A DNA stretch of 64,000 bases from Crotophaga sulcirostris (Eukaryota > Chordata > Aves > Cuculiformes > Crotophagidae), in assembly GCA_013397455.1 (NCBI GenBank), contig VYZB01000209.1:1258280-1322279 (forward strand), read 5' to 3'. Each line of letters begins with the position of its first letter. Positions within the stretch are counted from its first letter, which is position 1. The position numbers and the translations under genes were made by a program. Below are positions 11,508 to 23,460 of this stretch, in pieces. The notes beneath the pieces were generated by a model that was given only the letters and a program-made list of their open reading frames with translations, made no database searches and had not been told where the DNA came from.

Positions 11508-14500
11508 AGAGCTGACACATGCCAGACCCTGTGCTTCCAGCCACGGGTCAAAGCTCGGGGATGCGATGAACGTCTCTCGATGGTTATGAACCTCCACTCG
11601 GTCGTCATGGAAAGCCCCAGGCAGATTGCAAGGTAAAGAAAGTCCTATTTTCTGACCTTGTCTTGTGTTTTTCCTGCATATTCTGACCTGCCTCTGGGGG
11701 TGCAAAGTCCCCCATCCCATACAACAGTTCGTGTTAGAGATTTATTTTCCTCTTTCACCATTAGGTAAGTATTCCTTCTACATTAGTGAAGGCTATAACC
11801 AACAACAGTATCAAACTTACAGGTAAAATAAATCTGCAATTACCCTGAGCTATCTGAAGCAGATTTACACTATATGGGACATGCTATAACACGCTATTTT
11901 AACCATATTTTTAAACATTCCAATAACTATATGGATAAATGCTGAGAACCTTACTTGGTGTTTATTCAGCCCTTATTTACCTGGAAGAAGCCCAACGTAA
12001 GCCTGTATATTCACTGTGTTTACATCAAAAAGAATAGAAAAACCAAGGAAGGAAGAAAACAGATCTCTAGTTTACACACTGTTCATCATACAGCGCAATA
12101 TAATACTGTCTGTAGTGTGTAAATGTTGTCATTTCAGAACACAGAAGAACTTTGCAACATACAAGGCAAGATTTCCAATTCAGATGCCATACACTCCCAA
12201 AGCACTGGCTAGGTGTAGTTTGTAAAAGCAAAGACTTAACTGTTAAAAACCTACCACCAAAGAGAAGACGCTGCAGAAAGGCTCAGTGTTACGAATCCGA
12301 CACCCTAACACATGGCTCGGCGTCACACAGGGTAGTCTGAACTTAACTGCAGGATGGAAGCCACCACGTCTGCTCGGATTTTCAAAGCAAGCATTTTCAC
12401 TGATGTCAGTGAGACGTCTCTAGAATATCAGTCTTCTTACAGACTTCAAGCAAAATTTTCAAAGCATTCGCTCTGTCCACATCTATTCTTTGAGTCTTTG
12501 AACTCAAATGATCTGTTCACAAAAGGGAAGGAGAGTTGACTGCACAGTTTTCTCGACATATTGCTAAGCATAAGCATTATCTACTTTATGTCCAACAGGG
12601 ACTGTATTGCTCTGAGTTACATTCCCCTGACAAAGCTGATTACCAGCAAAGCGATGGGGTGTGAAACTTGGCTATCTCTGACAGGCATACACTAAATAGG
12701 AATGTCCCATTCTCCCAGTCACCATGGCATACATTGAGCTTTGAATTATGTCAGGCCAGGAACAAAGGAGTCTTGCTCATAACAGAAACTTTTAATAACT
12801 CATTTACTGAGAAAGCCTCCCTTTCATCTCTGCCAAGCTTTAGGAAAAGCTGGGAGGCAAGCAGAAATAAACATTACACAGACTCACCACTGCTGGCTCT
12901 AAAGTAAACTCTCCAACTTCCTATTTACATTTCAAGATCTTAAACTTTGTGGTTTACTATTTCTGCAAGTAAGTGTTTTGGGTTTTGGAGGCTGCCTGCA
13001 CATGATCTCCCACCACTACTGAAGTTTTCCTAGCTTTTATTAATATAAGGAGGTCAGAAAAGCAACAATCTTTTACATACCCTGTTAGCAGAAATGTTTT
13101 ACTTCTCACCCTTAAAAACAAAACAAAGCAAGTAAAGCATACAATGTCAGATTAATGCCAGCAATGTTATGTTTGTTTATTTTTCAAACCAAGGATGCTA
13201 GAACATGCAATGAGACAGTCTCATTAAGAAAAGGGTGTGGAGGACTTCTTTGAGGGATGAAAAGGCATAAAAAGGCAGCAATTTTATGGGAATATAACCC
13301 TTCTAAGGCCATAGGCTGAAAAGGCACCTAAATAGGCTCTCTGACCTTTTCCTCAGAAGGCTAAATCTGTGTACACTAAAGACAGACAACCTGCAACAAC
13401 AGTTGTGAAGTAAATGTGGTTTTCATTTCATGCAGCCCTCCCTGGATGTAAAATGTCTTCATTAGCTGGGAAGTCAGCACTGTGACTGCTGCCAGATGCA
13501 ATATATAAACCAGCAGAACTGAACCGTATGAGGACAGACCAAGGGAGAGGTTCCTGTGATACTAATTTATTTCTGCCATTTGAAAGACACTAGCTCTGTG
13601 ACTCATCTGCACAACAGGCCACAGAAGAGAAAAATACTAAAAAATCAAGAAGGCAGGCACTTATCAATTTCATTAAGCATTCACAGAACATTTCAAAAAC
13701 TTGCCTAGGTTGCCCTAGCTTCAATAGCTTTACTTTTGTTTTTATTTTTTTCCTACTGCATTCCTCCCTCTTCTCCCTGCTCGCCTGATCTTCCCAAGCC
13801 CAGCCTCTTTCTTTCCCCTGGTCAGGAGAAGGACAAGTTGCTGCCTTTGCTAAGCCCTGGGTCACAGCCAGCTGGCATGCAGACATGCTGCCCTGGGCCC
13901 CTGTCCCTGTCCCCTCAGAGACAGCACGTTCCATGTCAGGGGTGCATGTGCAGTAGCGGCTGAAGTGCCGCACGCAGCCCTCCAGCCCACCCTGCAGAGA
14001 CACCTTGCTTAGTGCCACCCCACTACATTAAATATAGCTGGCAGAGCAAGTACCAGCCTATTTAGTCCCTGCGAGTTTTCCCCACACCACAGATGATTTC
14101 AAGCAGCTGAGGAGTCCCTGTGTAGTAATTACTCTGCTGCTTTAACAACGTGGCATGTTCTGAAGAGGAGACTCTCCTATCAGAGCCAAAATATACTGAA
14201 TCCACTTGCTGGTCTGGCTCCCACCGAGATTACAGAGATCAGGCTGTGAGAACACTTTGAGCCAGCATGCCTCTGCAGTCTCCACTCCAGGATGTACTGC
14301 AAAGGACACGTACTGTGCATGCTTTGGGGGTGGAAACGTGCTTTACACTCTATTTGTGTGAACAAAGCTGGCAGCTTGGGCGGATATTGTGGAGCAAAGA
14401 AGCTCCATTGTGTTTGCCAGTCATCACAAGAATCAAATTTAGAATAAGCAAATTGGGCTGAAGTTCCTTTACCAGAAAACAGGCAAAAACTAGTCAGGCT

Positions 14501-16488
14501 TGGTAAAAAAAAAAAAGAGTATGGGATAGTCTTCCTCAAATAACCCATAGTAAACACTGGCACAGCAAAATGATCTGCCCATTTTCCTGTTTATGTAGTT
14601 GCTCAAGATCTGTCTTGTATAACATGTAGTAAATTTGAAAAGATAGAATATAAATTACTTGTGCCTCTCCAATTTAAAAAATTACTAAATTATAAGCTTC
14701 AAACCACATACGCATTATCACCTGGGGAAAAAAGAACTGCACACCAAGCCAGGTGACTCAGTCCTCAATGACAAGAGTCATAGTAGTAATAAAAACAGAT
14801 GCAAAGGAAGAGACTGCATTTAAGCCTGAAGATTTCCTGACAATCCCCCAAAAGATGTTTTGAGTACAGAGAGCTGGTGAAGAAGAAGGAATGACTGAAG
14901 AAGAACACAAGATCACATCATCAAATAAAGACAGAAAAAAAAATATCTGAGACTCTGGAGAGGAAGGAACACAAGCCTTGTGTATTTGAGAGTCAAAATG
15001 CCAGAAAATTCGAACACACCATCACCACCCCAACCCGTCCCTCCACAGTAAGTAAGTTGTAATCAAGCCAGATAATGTTCCCATTAAAAACTGTCCTAGC
15101 TACTTCCTTCAGCTGTGAATCCAAAAAGGTGTTAGAGCAAGAATGACAAATATTTTCATAACGGAAAAACTGTTCTGGGACAAGTGCAAAGCAGAACACT
15201 GATCTCTAAGAGAACCTGAGTCACCACAGAATAGGCAGAAATGAGAGTTTATACATATTTTACAAACAGGTCTATTTTATGTGGATCTCTCTCTCCTACC
15301 CTAACCTGTACGCACACAAGATTAGCAAGGACGCCATAATGCACACAAGAAAAGAGATGATGTGGTGTTGCAAAAGAAGATCGCTGCTCTCTCTATCACA
15401 ATGAGCTTCAATATTTATGGATCTTGCAGCTCTTCAGGCATGCCCTCCATAAAAGTCCTGGTCTCAGGGAAGAAGCACTCTGACCAATGACTCCAAAACC
15501 TTAGCACTCTCAATACTCCCACTCCAGATCTATCATTTATTTCTGCTTACCATTTAAAATTATTTAAAATTAATTGTACAACCTCTGGCTGCCAAAAACC
15601 AGTCCCGGTCTGGTCTCAGTCTGTTAGGTGTCATGTAAGTTTACTTCAAACCTGTAGTCCCTTTGACAAGAACCTTACAGTCTAATGAAACATTTTAATC
15701 TAACAGAAGAAAAAAAAAAAAGGTTTTATTATGTGAATTTAGTACCAACAATAAAAGTGCCATGCTGGTATCAGGTATAGGAAATGAAAATATTTATCTA
15801 CCAGAAAGAAGCAGCAGTACTGCCAGATTACTTGCTCCAAGGAATATTAGGAAATTTCTGTGCAACTACCCTGTCACACTGCTTGTTCAATATTACTCCT
15901 GTGCTGTTCGCTAATTGGCACCTGAGAGTTAATTCTTAGGGGTTTTGCAGATCTGCAAAAGCATGCTCGTGTTCAGGACTGGGACAAGATAATACAGACG
16001 GCTGTACCTGAAATCCCTCCAATCCACAGAAAGGCTTCAGAAGAAAATAAAGGATTTTTTAAACCTTGTAAAATATCCCATAAAATCCATTATAGACTGG
16101 CAGGAAGACAGGCTGTTAGGTAAACTGATCACCTTATTCTCAGCAGTTAAGCCACATCTGTTAGACCCATGCAAACTACTAGTTAGAAATAACATGTAAG
16201 CTCCTATTTCAAGGCCTCCAACCTGCTCACACAATTTGTGTAGTCACCATGGCTACACAAGAAAAGCCTCCTAAAAGTTCGAAAGCTAAATGTGGGTGCT
16301 GGAGCTTAGAGACCCTGTCTACAAAGCATGATGACATGCAGCAGCCCACTCAGAGAAGTCAGTCACTGAGTACCCGTAACTTGAAAGAAATACCTACGCT
16401 GCACAGAGAGATCAAAGCTACAGCAAATGAATCCAAGCCCTAAACCAAGGGGCAATCCTTCACAAGTTCACAAGGACAGCTTACTCAC

Positions 16489-16521
16489 CGCTCCAAATGC
16501 AAATTCTGCCCATGACTTTTG
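16489..16521 (-). other. FGGY: Possible 33-nt cassette exon of FGGY
   Basis: On the minus strand a pyrimidine-rich acceptor (TTTGCTGCCTCCTTTGCCCTAG) is followed by 33 bases and then a near-perfect donor GCG|GTGAGTAA. The 33 bases read QKSWAEFAFGA in the frame that follows from the phase-0 end of the exon at 19634, so inclusion would add 11 residues after Gly of the CHMG motif without changing the frame. I know of no such insert in mammalian FGGY, and it would fall next to the ATP-binding loop. Pseudo-exons with good splice sites are common in introns, so this stays a candidate. Confidence 0.2.
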
Positions 16522-18687
16522 CTAGGGCAAAGGAGGCAGCAAAGAATCACGTAAAATGAATAACTGACCAAAAACATGCAGAAAACCGTATTTTCTTTTC
16601 TTTTTCCTCATGGATAATGGATGAGCCCTAAGATGGCAGTGACTTCCAGCAGCTACCAACTCAGACTTGGGCTTGGATCAGTAACCTAATTACAACCTGC
16701 CTTTTGCTTCCTTCATGAGCTACTCATGTATCTCAACAGACACACAAAATGCTTCACGTGTGTCCGATTGCCCCAAACTGTCAGTGGTTAATTCCAAAAG
16801 CGTATCCTTACTTAAAAATAGTAGTTCTACCACAAATTAAACTATTATAGACATGAGTAAAATTAAGTTCCACATTTGTACTTTCTAAAATATCAAAGGC
16901 ATGATTAGCAAAGTGTTTTGTTCAAGATCTCTAGAGTCCTTGAGGTAATGAAAACTGGGCCATGGAGTAGTTTCTCTTAAAATTTAAAGTAAATGCTATG
17001 TTCAAGCAATACCTACTTCGGTAACTCACTGAGTATTTGGTCTAGAGAATGGTATTACTGCACTAACTCACATACACCAACAGTAGTCCCCTGCCCTCAC
17101 AAAAAAAAGGAGGAAGGAGGGGAAAAGAAAGGCATAGCAGATGATTCTGTGCAGTTTCCTGTTATGATCCCTTGAAAGAAATCCAACCGTACTTTCACCC
17201 TGCTTTCTGTTTTCTGAATTTCTCCTTACAGTTGGCTCTTTCGTGTGCCAGAACCACAACAAAGGATGGCCTTGAGTTTCCACACAGGTCATTTTCTCCC
17301 TCTCTTGACTCTGATCATCTCACAAAGGTATTATTGTTGCTGGCTCACTGGGGCTCGGTGCACCTGAGGCAGATCAAAGGCACTTTTTTAATGCCCGCCT
17401 GACCACACAGGTCTCACTCCCACTGCATTAAATTAAACTTGATGATTAATCTCTGTAGCCCTGAGGGTCCCTTGGTGCACACGGAGAGAGAAGATATATA
17501 TTTCTATCAAAACACAAGTATAATATACTTTCATTTTATAGCCCTAATTAAAAAAAGGAACAGCTAATTTCAGCCAAATGCAGCTGCATACAGGTCTCAT
17601 TAAAACACAAATACCACTGCTCTGTGTGCTCTCCATTCACTTCATGCAGACTATGTTGTAATAGATAAAAGAAGAGAAAACCAAAGTTCTTTTACAGATT
17701 AAATCCAGAGAAGTTTAGGATTTGCTTATTGTCTCCTGGCTAGAGACTGTTATACCTCTGAGCAGAAGAGTGAAGGCAGGCAGTTAAGGAAATGATTATA
17801 AAATGCTGAGTAGGTACATTTAAATAAAAATCTACTTAAATCCAGCCAAAAACTGCACAAGTATCTATTCCTGAGTTTGCATTCCAGTGATTGAAAGCCT
17901 TAAAAAGTTCAACCTTGTCTATGGTGTGCAGTCTGTATACAACTTTGGGGTTGCTTTAATGACAGAAGATAACATTCATTAACATTAGCATGGACTTTAC
18001 CACGTCCACTTTGTTATATTAGTATTTTTAATGCAGCCACATCTCTCACGGTCGTTCGTACCCAGCAAGTGCTGTGAAAATGTTTATACTTCTATGTCAT
18101 GCTCTAGCTTGGGAAGCAAAACAAACTATAGTTGTGAACTGGGTCTGTGTCAGAGCTTACCAAGATAAGTATATTAAAAATTAATAAATAACCACACATG
18201 TGCTCCTCCAAGGCTAGTTATACTACAGGAATAAGTTAGAGCCAGCTGGCCCACTTCCAGCTGCTCAACATGGCCCTTAGATCTCTTGGGGAAACTGTCT
18301 GCTAGCTTCTTAGTTCATTTTGGTCCAGTATTATGTCTATTAACCCAACTCATTTTAACAATTTAAACTAACTCAGCTATATTAAACAGGTTAAGATGAG
18401 TTCACACAAACAACTTCTTCTGAAAGGGCAGAAATCTCCACCAAAAAAACCTGGAAATTATAAAAATAGTGCCAGGCTCGAAAGGTGAACTCCTCCTCCA
18501 GAGCTGGGTATTTGCAGGGTGCCCTACCTGCACTGTGATAGACAAAGAGATACCCATGTAATTTTCCAGAGACAGGTTAAGCTAAGAGTGGTGGAGTTTG
18601 AGTTTGAAACTCTTGTTTAGGAAGGAATCCACATATTTTTCAATTGGTCTACAGGATTTAAGCTTTTGCTAAAAGCCTTGCTTCACA

Positions 18688-18745
18688 ATACTGGGATTAT
18701 TCCCATCTTTAAATTCAATCATGTGCTTAAATGCTTTGCTGAACT
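18688..18745 (+). repeat. Ancient interspersed repeat, partial copy
   Basis: The segment TGGGATTATTCCCATCTTTA followed by CATGTGCTTAAATGCTTTGC shares the right arm of the hairpin repeat at 50149-50206 plus the upstream 'gggact.ctcccat' part seen in longer copies of this family. Limits are approximate. Confidence 0.5.
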
Positions 18746-19633
18746 ACAATCCATGTGACAAAATCACCATTTACTCATGCTCAAGATCACCATGTATTCA
18801 TGCTGCTACTATGAAGACAACTTAGTGTTAAGCTTAACATTTTATTATCAGCTTCCTTTCTTTTTCTCTATTGGAGCTCTCCTCATGAAGCATGTTAGTC
18901 CTCTCTAAGAACCCCTAGCACTCCCATTACCATTTGCTCGTTTAGGAAAAATCCAAATTATAATCAGTCTAAATTTAAGACCAAAATGAGTTTTAAATAA
19001 AAGATGTGGCAGAAAAGGGTACTTATGTAAATGGAATGCTTTCAGACTCATACATTTTAAAAAGGTATAAATTTCAAAAGCAGACGCTAAATTTTAATTG
19101 CAATCTCAGAAAAAGCTTTTGTGTTAATTCACTGAAAAAAATTAGTAAAGTGAAAACTGCTTATCAGGTTTTTTCTTTCTTTTCAGTCATGATACATAAC
19201 ATAATTCTATACATCATGGCAACTTTCAGAGGTAGAAGGATTTATATTGATTAAGTGAAGAGGTGGGGGAGAAGGGCTGTGACTGAAGACATGTACTCCT
19301 TCTCCAAAGACACTATTCTGTAACACATTAGTGACAGGCTTGTCACGGATAACTCAAGCTCAGAGTCTTTGGCTCAGATTTCAGGCTCCTCTTTAAGCCA
19401 CTCTAGCATCGTGGTTTTTACTTTCCATGTCATTTTTCAGTATTGATTTCCTCTACTATTAAAGTTCTTGCTTAAAAGCAAATGCATGGTAATATATAAT
19501 TAATATCCAAAGGTAAAGATAGAGTTACCAGAAAAAATTCAAGGAAAAGGGTGAGAAGCACAAAGGTCACTCTTCCCTTCAAAAACATTAGTTACAATAT
19601 TCTGCACAAATCAGGACTATGCATACAACCTAC

Positions 19634-19737
19634 CCCCATGTGGCATGAAGATGTTCCACAGATCATAGCAACTCGGGATGTAATTGGCTGGTTTTCACAT
19701 GGCAGGTTATGTCCTTCCACATCTGCTCCAATTACTC
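19634..19737 (-). CDS. FGGY: FGGY internal exon (fourth of four), carries GTSS phosphate-loop motif
   Basis: This 104-bp exon completes the split Gly codon and adds 34 codons: [20 protein letters not shown], then [14 protein letters not shown]. The I-C-G-T-S-S motif corresponds to the second phosphate-binding loop of the actin/hexokinase-like fold used by FGGY kinases for ATP, so this exon crosses the junction between the N- and C-terminal domains. The acceptor is TTTTAATTTTATTTTAATAG. The donor chosen is ATGGGG|GTAGGT, which leaves the frame in phase 0; a slightly later GT (TAG|GTTGTA) would shift the frame and was not used. By recall it ends at mammalian residue of about 301. The next expected exon, which in mammals encodes a G-V-W-G-P-Y-like stretch, was not found between 1 and 19633 by eye and is presumed to lie beyond the window. 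Confidence 0.95.
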
Positions 19738-22700
19738 CTATTAAAATAAAATTAAAATTCGATTTTAAAGAAGAGCAAGCCAACACTCACAAAACAGAGC
19801 TTTTCCACACGCAAATAATTGCCGGCTATCTCACACCACTGCTACAAATCAAAAAAATCTACTTAGTGAATAAACAAAGTTATTTTATCAAATCAGATTA
19901 AAATGTATTTTTATTCCAGATACATAAGGATTCAAGAGGGCTTCTTCTATGGCCATGTTTATCATCATAATTTTTAAACATTATTTTGCCTATATCCTGA
20001 CCTTTATTCTGTTAGGTAGTACACAAATACGCAGAATCGAAGAGTGCCCCGTTACGAAAGGCACTACAGAAGACTGCACATGTGTTTATTTGTTCACAGC
20101 TTATCGTGCACACACTGCACGATGTGTTTTGTCAGGGGATGAGTTGAAGAAAGCAGTATCTTAGCAGGAGACTGGAAGGCTGCCAGTTTTGTTATCTTGA
20201 CTGCTGCTGCTGTTGTGTCCATGTCAGACAGAACCATCCAAAGGAAGATTACTCCTTCCCTAAGAGGAACTGTGCCTGGCTCCGAGGAGCTTCTACGTGC
20301 AGGACAGGGCAGGAAGGACAAAGCCAGCTGGCGCTCACGCTCAGCCTGCAGCAGCAACACAAACCAGGGGATGCCAGAGCGCAGTCAGACCTACAGCCAG
20401 GCTTCAGCACGCACCACATCGTGCATAATTCACTTAAGGGGAGGCTGAAGTGGAAACCCTGTCCTCTCCTCCTCCTTTCCTAGGTTGCATTCTTGCATCA
20501 CCTTATGCCGCACCCAACAGAATGCCCACACTCACTTTTTTATCTGTAGACTCTTTTAAATTGGTACAGTAAGACAAAATGGAAGACGTAATTACTAGGC
20601 ATTTAGATTTTTACTTTTCCATAATAGGTATCAGATGGACTGATTCAGGAGTCATAGATTACCTCCACAGACATACGTATTATATAATTCTTTATCTTTA
20701 CCTTATTTTACTTAAAACTTTGAAGCCTTCATAAAGTTCCAGAACCTGTCCAGCAAAAACACACTTGCTACCAAGCCAAAAGCAGATCTGAACAGTGTGT
20801 CAAGGTATTAACACTAAAAAGATGTCTATCATGTCACTTTGGTTTAGCCTGCAGGATATGAAAGAGCCCTTTTCGTTACTATGTTGTTACAGACTATTTT
20901 TAAAACAACCAGCAGAATTTGTTCAAAAGAAGAATAATGACACCCACTGGATATTGTTGTCCCACAAACTAAACTAATGCTTTCTAGTATACAAGTCATA
21001 TCCTTCAAAAAATGATAAAGCTCAGTATTTCAACACAGATTACAGTAGAGTAAGTGCTAAAACACGGTACCTTTTCAAAACAGAAGATTTACATCAACAA
21101 GAGTTATTTATTTCCAATAGTTTCACATTGTAACCCATGGTCTCAGATCTCTTCTCTATTTTCTTTTCTTCTGTGCCCCTTTTATCATAATTAAAAGACT
21201 AATATGCTTTAGTGCATTGCCATCCTTCCTATCTTTTAATCAGAACACAGTTTTGCTTCCTAGTTCTGTTATCTGTGTTCTTGTGCTTTTCGTTTTTTCC
21301 TTCAGGATTTTCAGCTCTGCTTTCCACGCCCTTTAGGTTAAACTAGACTTGAAAAAGATTAACGTTCTTGTTATTACCAGCGATGGATGAAGGAGAGCTA
21401 TTCGGTATTTGAGAGATGCAGCCACAATATTCATTCTCTTTACATACACTTGCACTCTCCAGCTCTCCTTTTGCTCCTGCTGTTTTGCTCCCCAGATCTT
21501 TTCCTTTTTACTGTCTATTCTACTAGTTTCACTACCTGTTTATTAACCTTCCCAGACTCAAGAAGGATGAGTTCCATCTTAAATCTTCCTCTTTCCCCAG
21601 ACTCTACTCAGTTAGCAGGCAGGTCCTCTCACTGTGTTACTGATCCTGTGATACGTCTCTCCCCATCCAACAATATCCTATACATCATGCTGCCATCTGG
21701 GAAAACATATCCTGACAAACAGGACTAGCATAAGCAGACTGTCTCTATTCAGTGAAGTCTTACTCTGTTGGATGCCTGTAGCCATTTATTTCTAATGGTT
21801 GAGGGTTTTTTACAGAATATATCAGCAAATGAACAGCTCTATAGACTTCTTTAATTTAAACTCATTCATTTCAGCATACAAAATTCACTGGGCAAACTTT
21901 TTGTGCTCTGAATCCAGCACTCACATAAGGATACTTATTAAATGAGCACCCTCCACTGCCATTTTCATGTGCCCTGTGACAATGCAGTTTTTCAGCAAGT
22001 TCATTATTTCACACCAGCTTATTATCTGCATACATAAAACTTCCAGGGCACATAGTTTTAAACAGATTTTTGTGCAATTAGAATACTAATTGACACAAAC
22101 AGTTTTAAGTAAGTCACAACAGTAGGGACACATCTACAACTATGACACTAAAACTGTCTTCCTTTTTGCACCTGAATCCATAACTAATCTTTCTGAGGTA
22201 TGAAGAAAAGCAATTATCTACATGATTACTTAATCTCATCAGAAACAGTTATCAGAAGCAAAGTAAATGGATTTTAATATTTAAAAAGTTTCAGGTCACA
22301 ACTTTCAGAAGAACAAATGAGATTTTAAACACCACAAAATATATGAAACAAAACTGGTACTTTAGAAGTTAATCACATTTCATTTAGATCCTGAGAAAAA
22401 TACTCTGATGAGCAATAGAATTCCATTGAACAGTACAGTTTCAATAACACTAAACTTTCTGATGGTGGACTGTTTTCTAAACTGTCAAACTAAAAAAAAC
22501 CTCAGTTTCCTGCTCAAAAATTTACACTGACTCACTCTGTTATTAACTGTAATTAGATAAGATTAGATAATCTCCAGCAGTATAGTAAGAAAATGAAGCT
22601 GTTGAGCCTCATCAAATATATTTTAATGCAGTGGAAGCTGGGCATATTGGAATATTGTGCTGAAAAAGAAAAAAAAAATCTAAGCACCAGGCCTCCTGCT

Positions 22701-23331
22701 CCAGTTATGGACAAAAAGTTCAAAGCCACATAAGAGGAATGCTGTGCAGGGCCCAGTTGCCCCTCTTCTTTTGTTTGCTAGTTTATTTAAACAGTATTTA
22801 CATAGTCTAACTCCTAGTCCAAAAGCAGCAGGTTTGGTAGTATCCCACACTGTGCTAGCATAAATGTATGTGAAGTCTCTACTACGTTATTTAAACAAAG
22901 CATTAGTCGCTTCTAAAACAAAGAAGGAAGACTAACTATGAACAAGTCCCAGACATCAGACTTCGCCATTAGAATGTTTAGTTTTTATTTTTCTTGCCTA
23001 TTCCCAAAGTTTTGAGCAACAGAAGATGCAAAATCTTAGCTCATTGGCATGCTAACACAATGGTGTTCTAGTTCAGGAATTCAAAGTAGAACTAGCAGAA
23101 GTTAACAAGCAATTTGGAAATGCAGCTGAAAAGAAATAAACAGCCACAGCCCTTTTTATGAACAGATATTCAATATTAGCAGTTATTGTAAGGGTTTTTT
23201 TATTGTAGTTCTGTTACAGACTAGCATCAGAGCAAACTGCTGGTTACAAAACAGGCTGTGGGGAAAATGGCTTTCTAAAATTAATTCAATACATTCCCGT
23301 TTCCAAGAATAGTAAATACATGACTGAGTAC
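19738..23331 (-). other. FGGY: FGGY intron of 3.6 kb, phase 1
   Basis: The shortest complete intron in the window, between the third and fourth visible exons. It begins GTACTC and ends AATAG. A relatively GC-rich patch at about 20160-20450 has open frames on both strands that I do not recognise. No repeat family was identified. Confidence 0.9.
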
Positions 23332-23460
23332 CTAGTCCTCCAGCATGTGCATCAATAAGTGATGCTGCTACTGCAATCCCTTCAGGGAGACCGAGATCTT
23401 TTGCTGCTTCTGGTGTCAGACCTTTTCCAACAGGCTCTCCAGGAGACAAGACGTGGTTTC
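23332..23460 (-). CDS. FGGY: FGGY internal exon (third of four), carries DAHAGG catalytic motif
   Basis: This 129-bp exon gives 42 whole codons flanked by a split Gly codon on each side. It begins [19 protein letters not shown] and ends [14 protein letters not shown]. The G-x-G-L-T-P-E-A-A-x-x-L-G-L stretch followed by I-D-A-H-A-G-G is diagnostic for the FGGY/ribulokinase branch. By homology with other FGGY kinases, the Asp of DAHAGG is the likely catalytic base that activates the sugar hydroxyl; this role is inferred. The acceptor is strong (TTTTTCTTGTGTCTGCCCAG). The donor reads CTAG|GTACTC, which departs from consensus at intron positions +4 to +6 and may be weak. The open frame runs past the donor into the intron, so frame alone does not fix the 3' end. 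It is fixed because the next exon supplies the matching split Gly codon and the expected following residues. Confidence 0.96.

Larger units (their letters stand above)
1..19633 (-). other. FGGY: FGGY intron downstream of fourth visible exon (partial, at least 19.6 kb)
   Basis: This intron begins with the GTAGGT donor after the exon ending at 19634 and runs off the left edge. It holds two fragments of an ancient repeat (9548-9595 and 18688-18745), a possible MIR-like trace near 1748-1790, a plus-strand exon-like stretch (7840-7926) and a possible 33-nt minus-strand cassette exon (16489-16521). Modestly GC-richer patches occur at about 5160-5290, 11460-11720 and 13770-14020. No gene was recognised in them. 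Confidence 0.8.

Noticed and set aside
11388..11720. 110-codon minus-strand frame with a hydrophobic C-terminus
   Set aside because: No recognised family; the apparent membrane segment arises from T-rich intron sequence. The region is noted only for its E-box cluster.
13590..14018. 142-codon minus-strand open frame in a GC-richer patch
   Set aside because: Low-complexity and unrecognisable product, overlapping an equally open plus-strand frame (13736-13963), with no splice context; GC-rich DNA keeps frames open by chance.
14040..14100. Minus-strand VVWG, tested as the start of the next FGGY exon (expected G-V-W-G-P-Y-like stretch)
   Set aside because: The residues after it do not match and a stop follows shortly; no acceptor precedes it in the right phase.
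14180..14563. 127-codon minus-strand frame
   Set aside because: Aromatic- and Ser-rich translation of intron DNA with no recognisable domain and no flanking splice signals.
20094..20448. Overlapping 83-88-codon frames on both strands in a GC-rich patch
   Set aside because: Both are open simultaneously, neither resembles a known protein, and there is no splice or promoter support.
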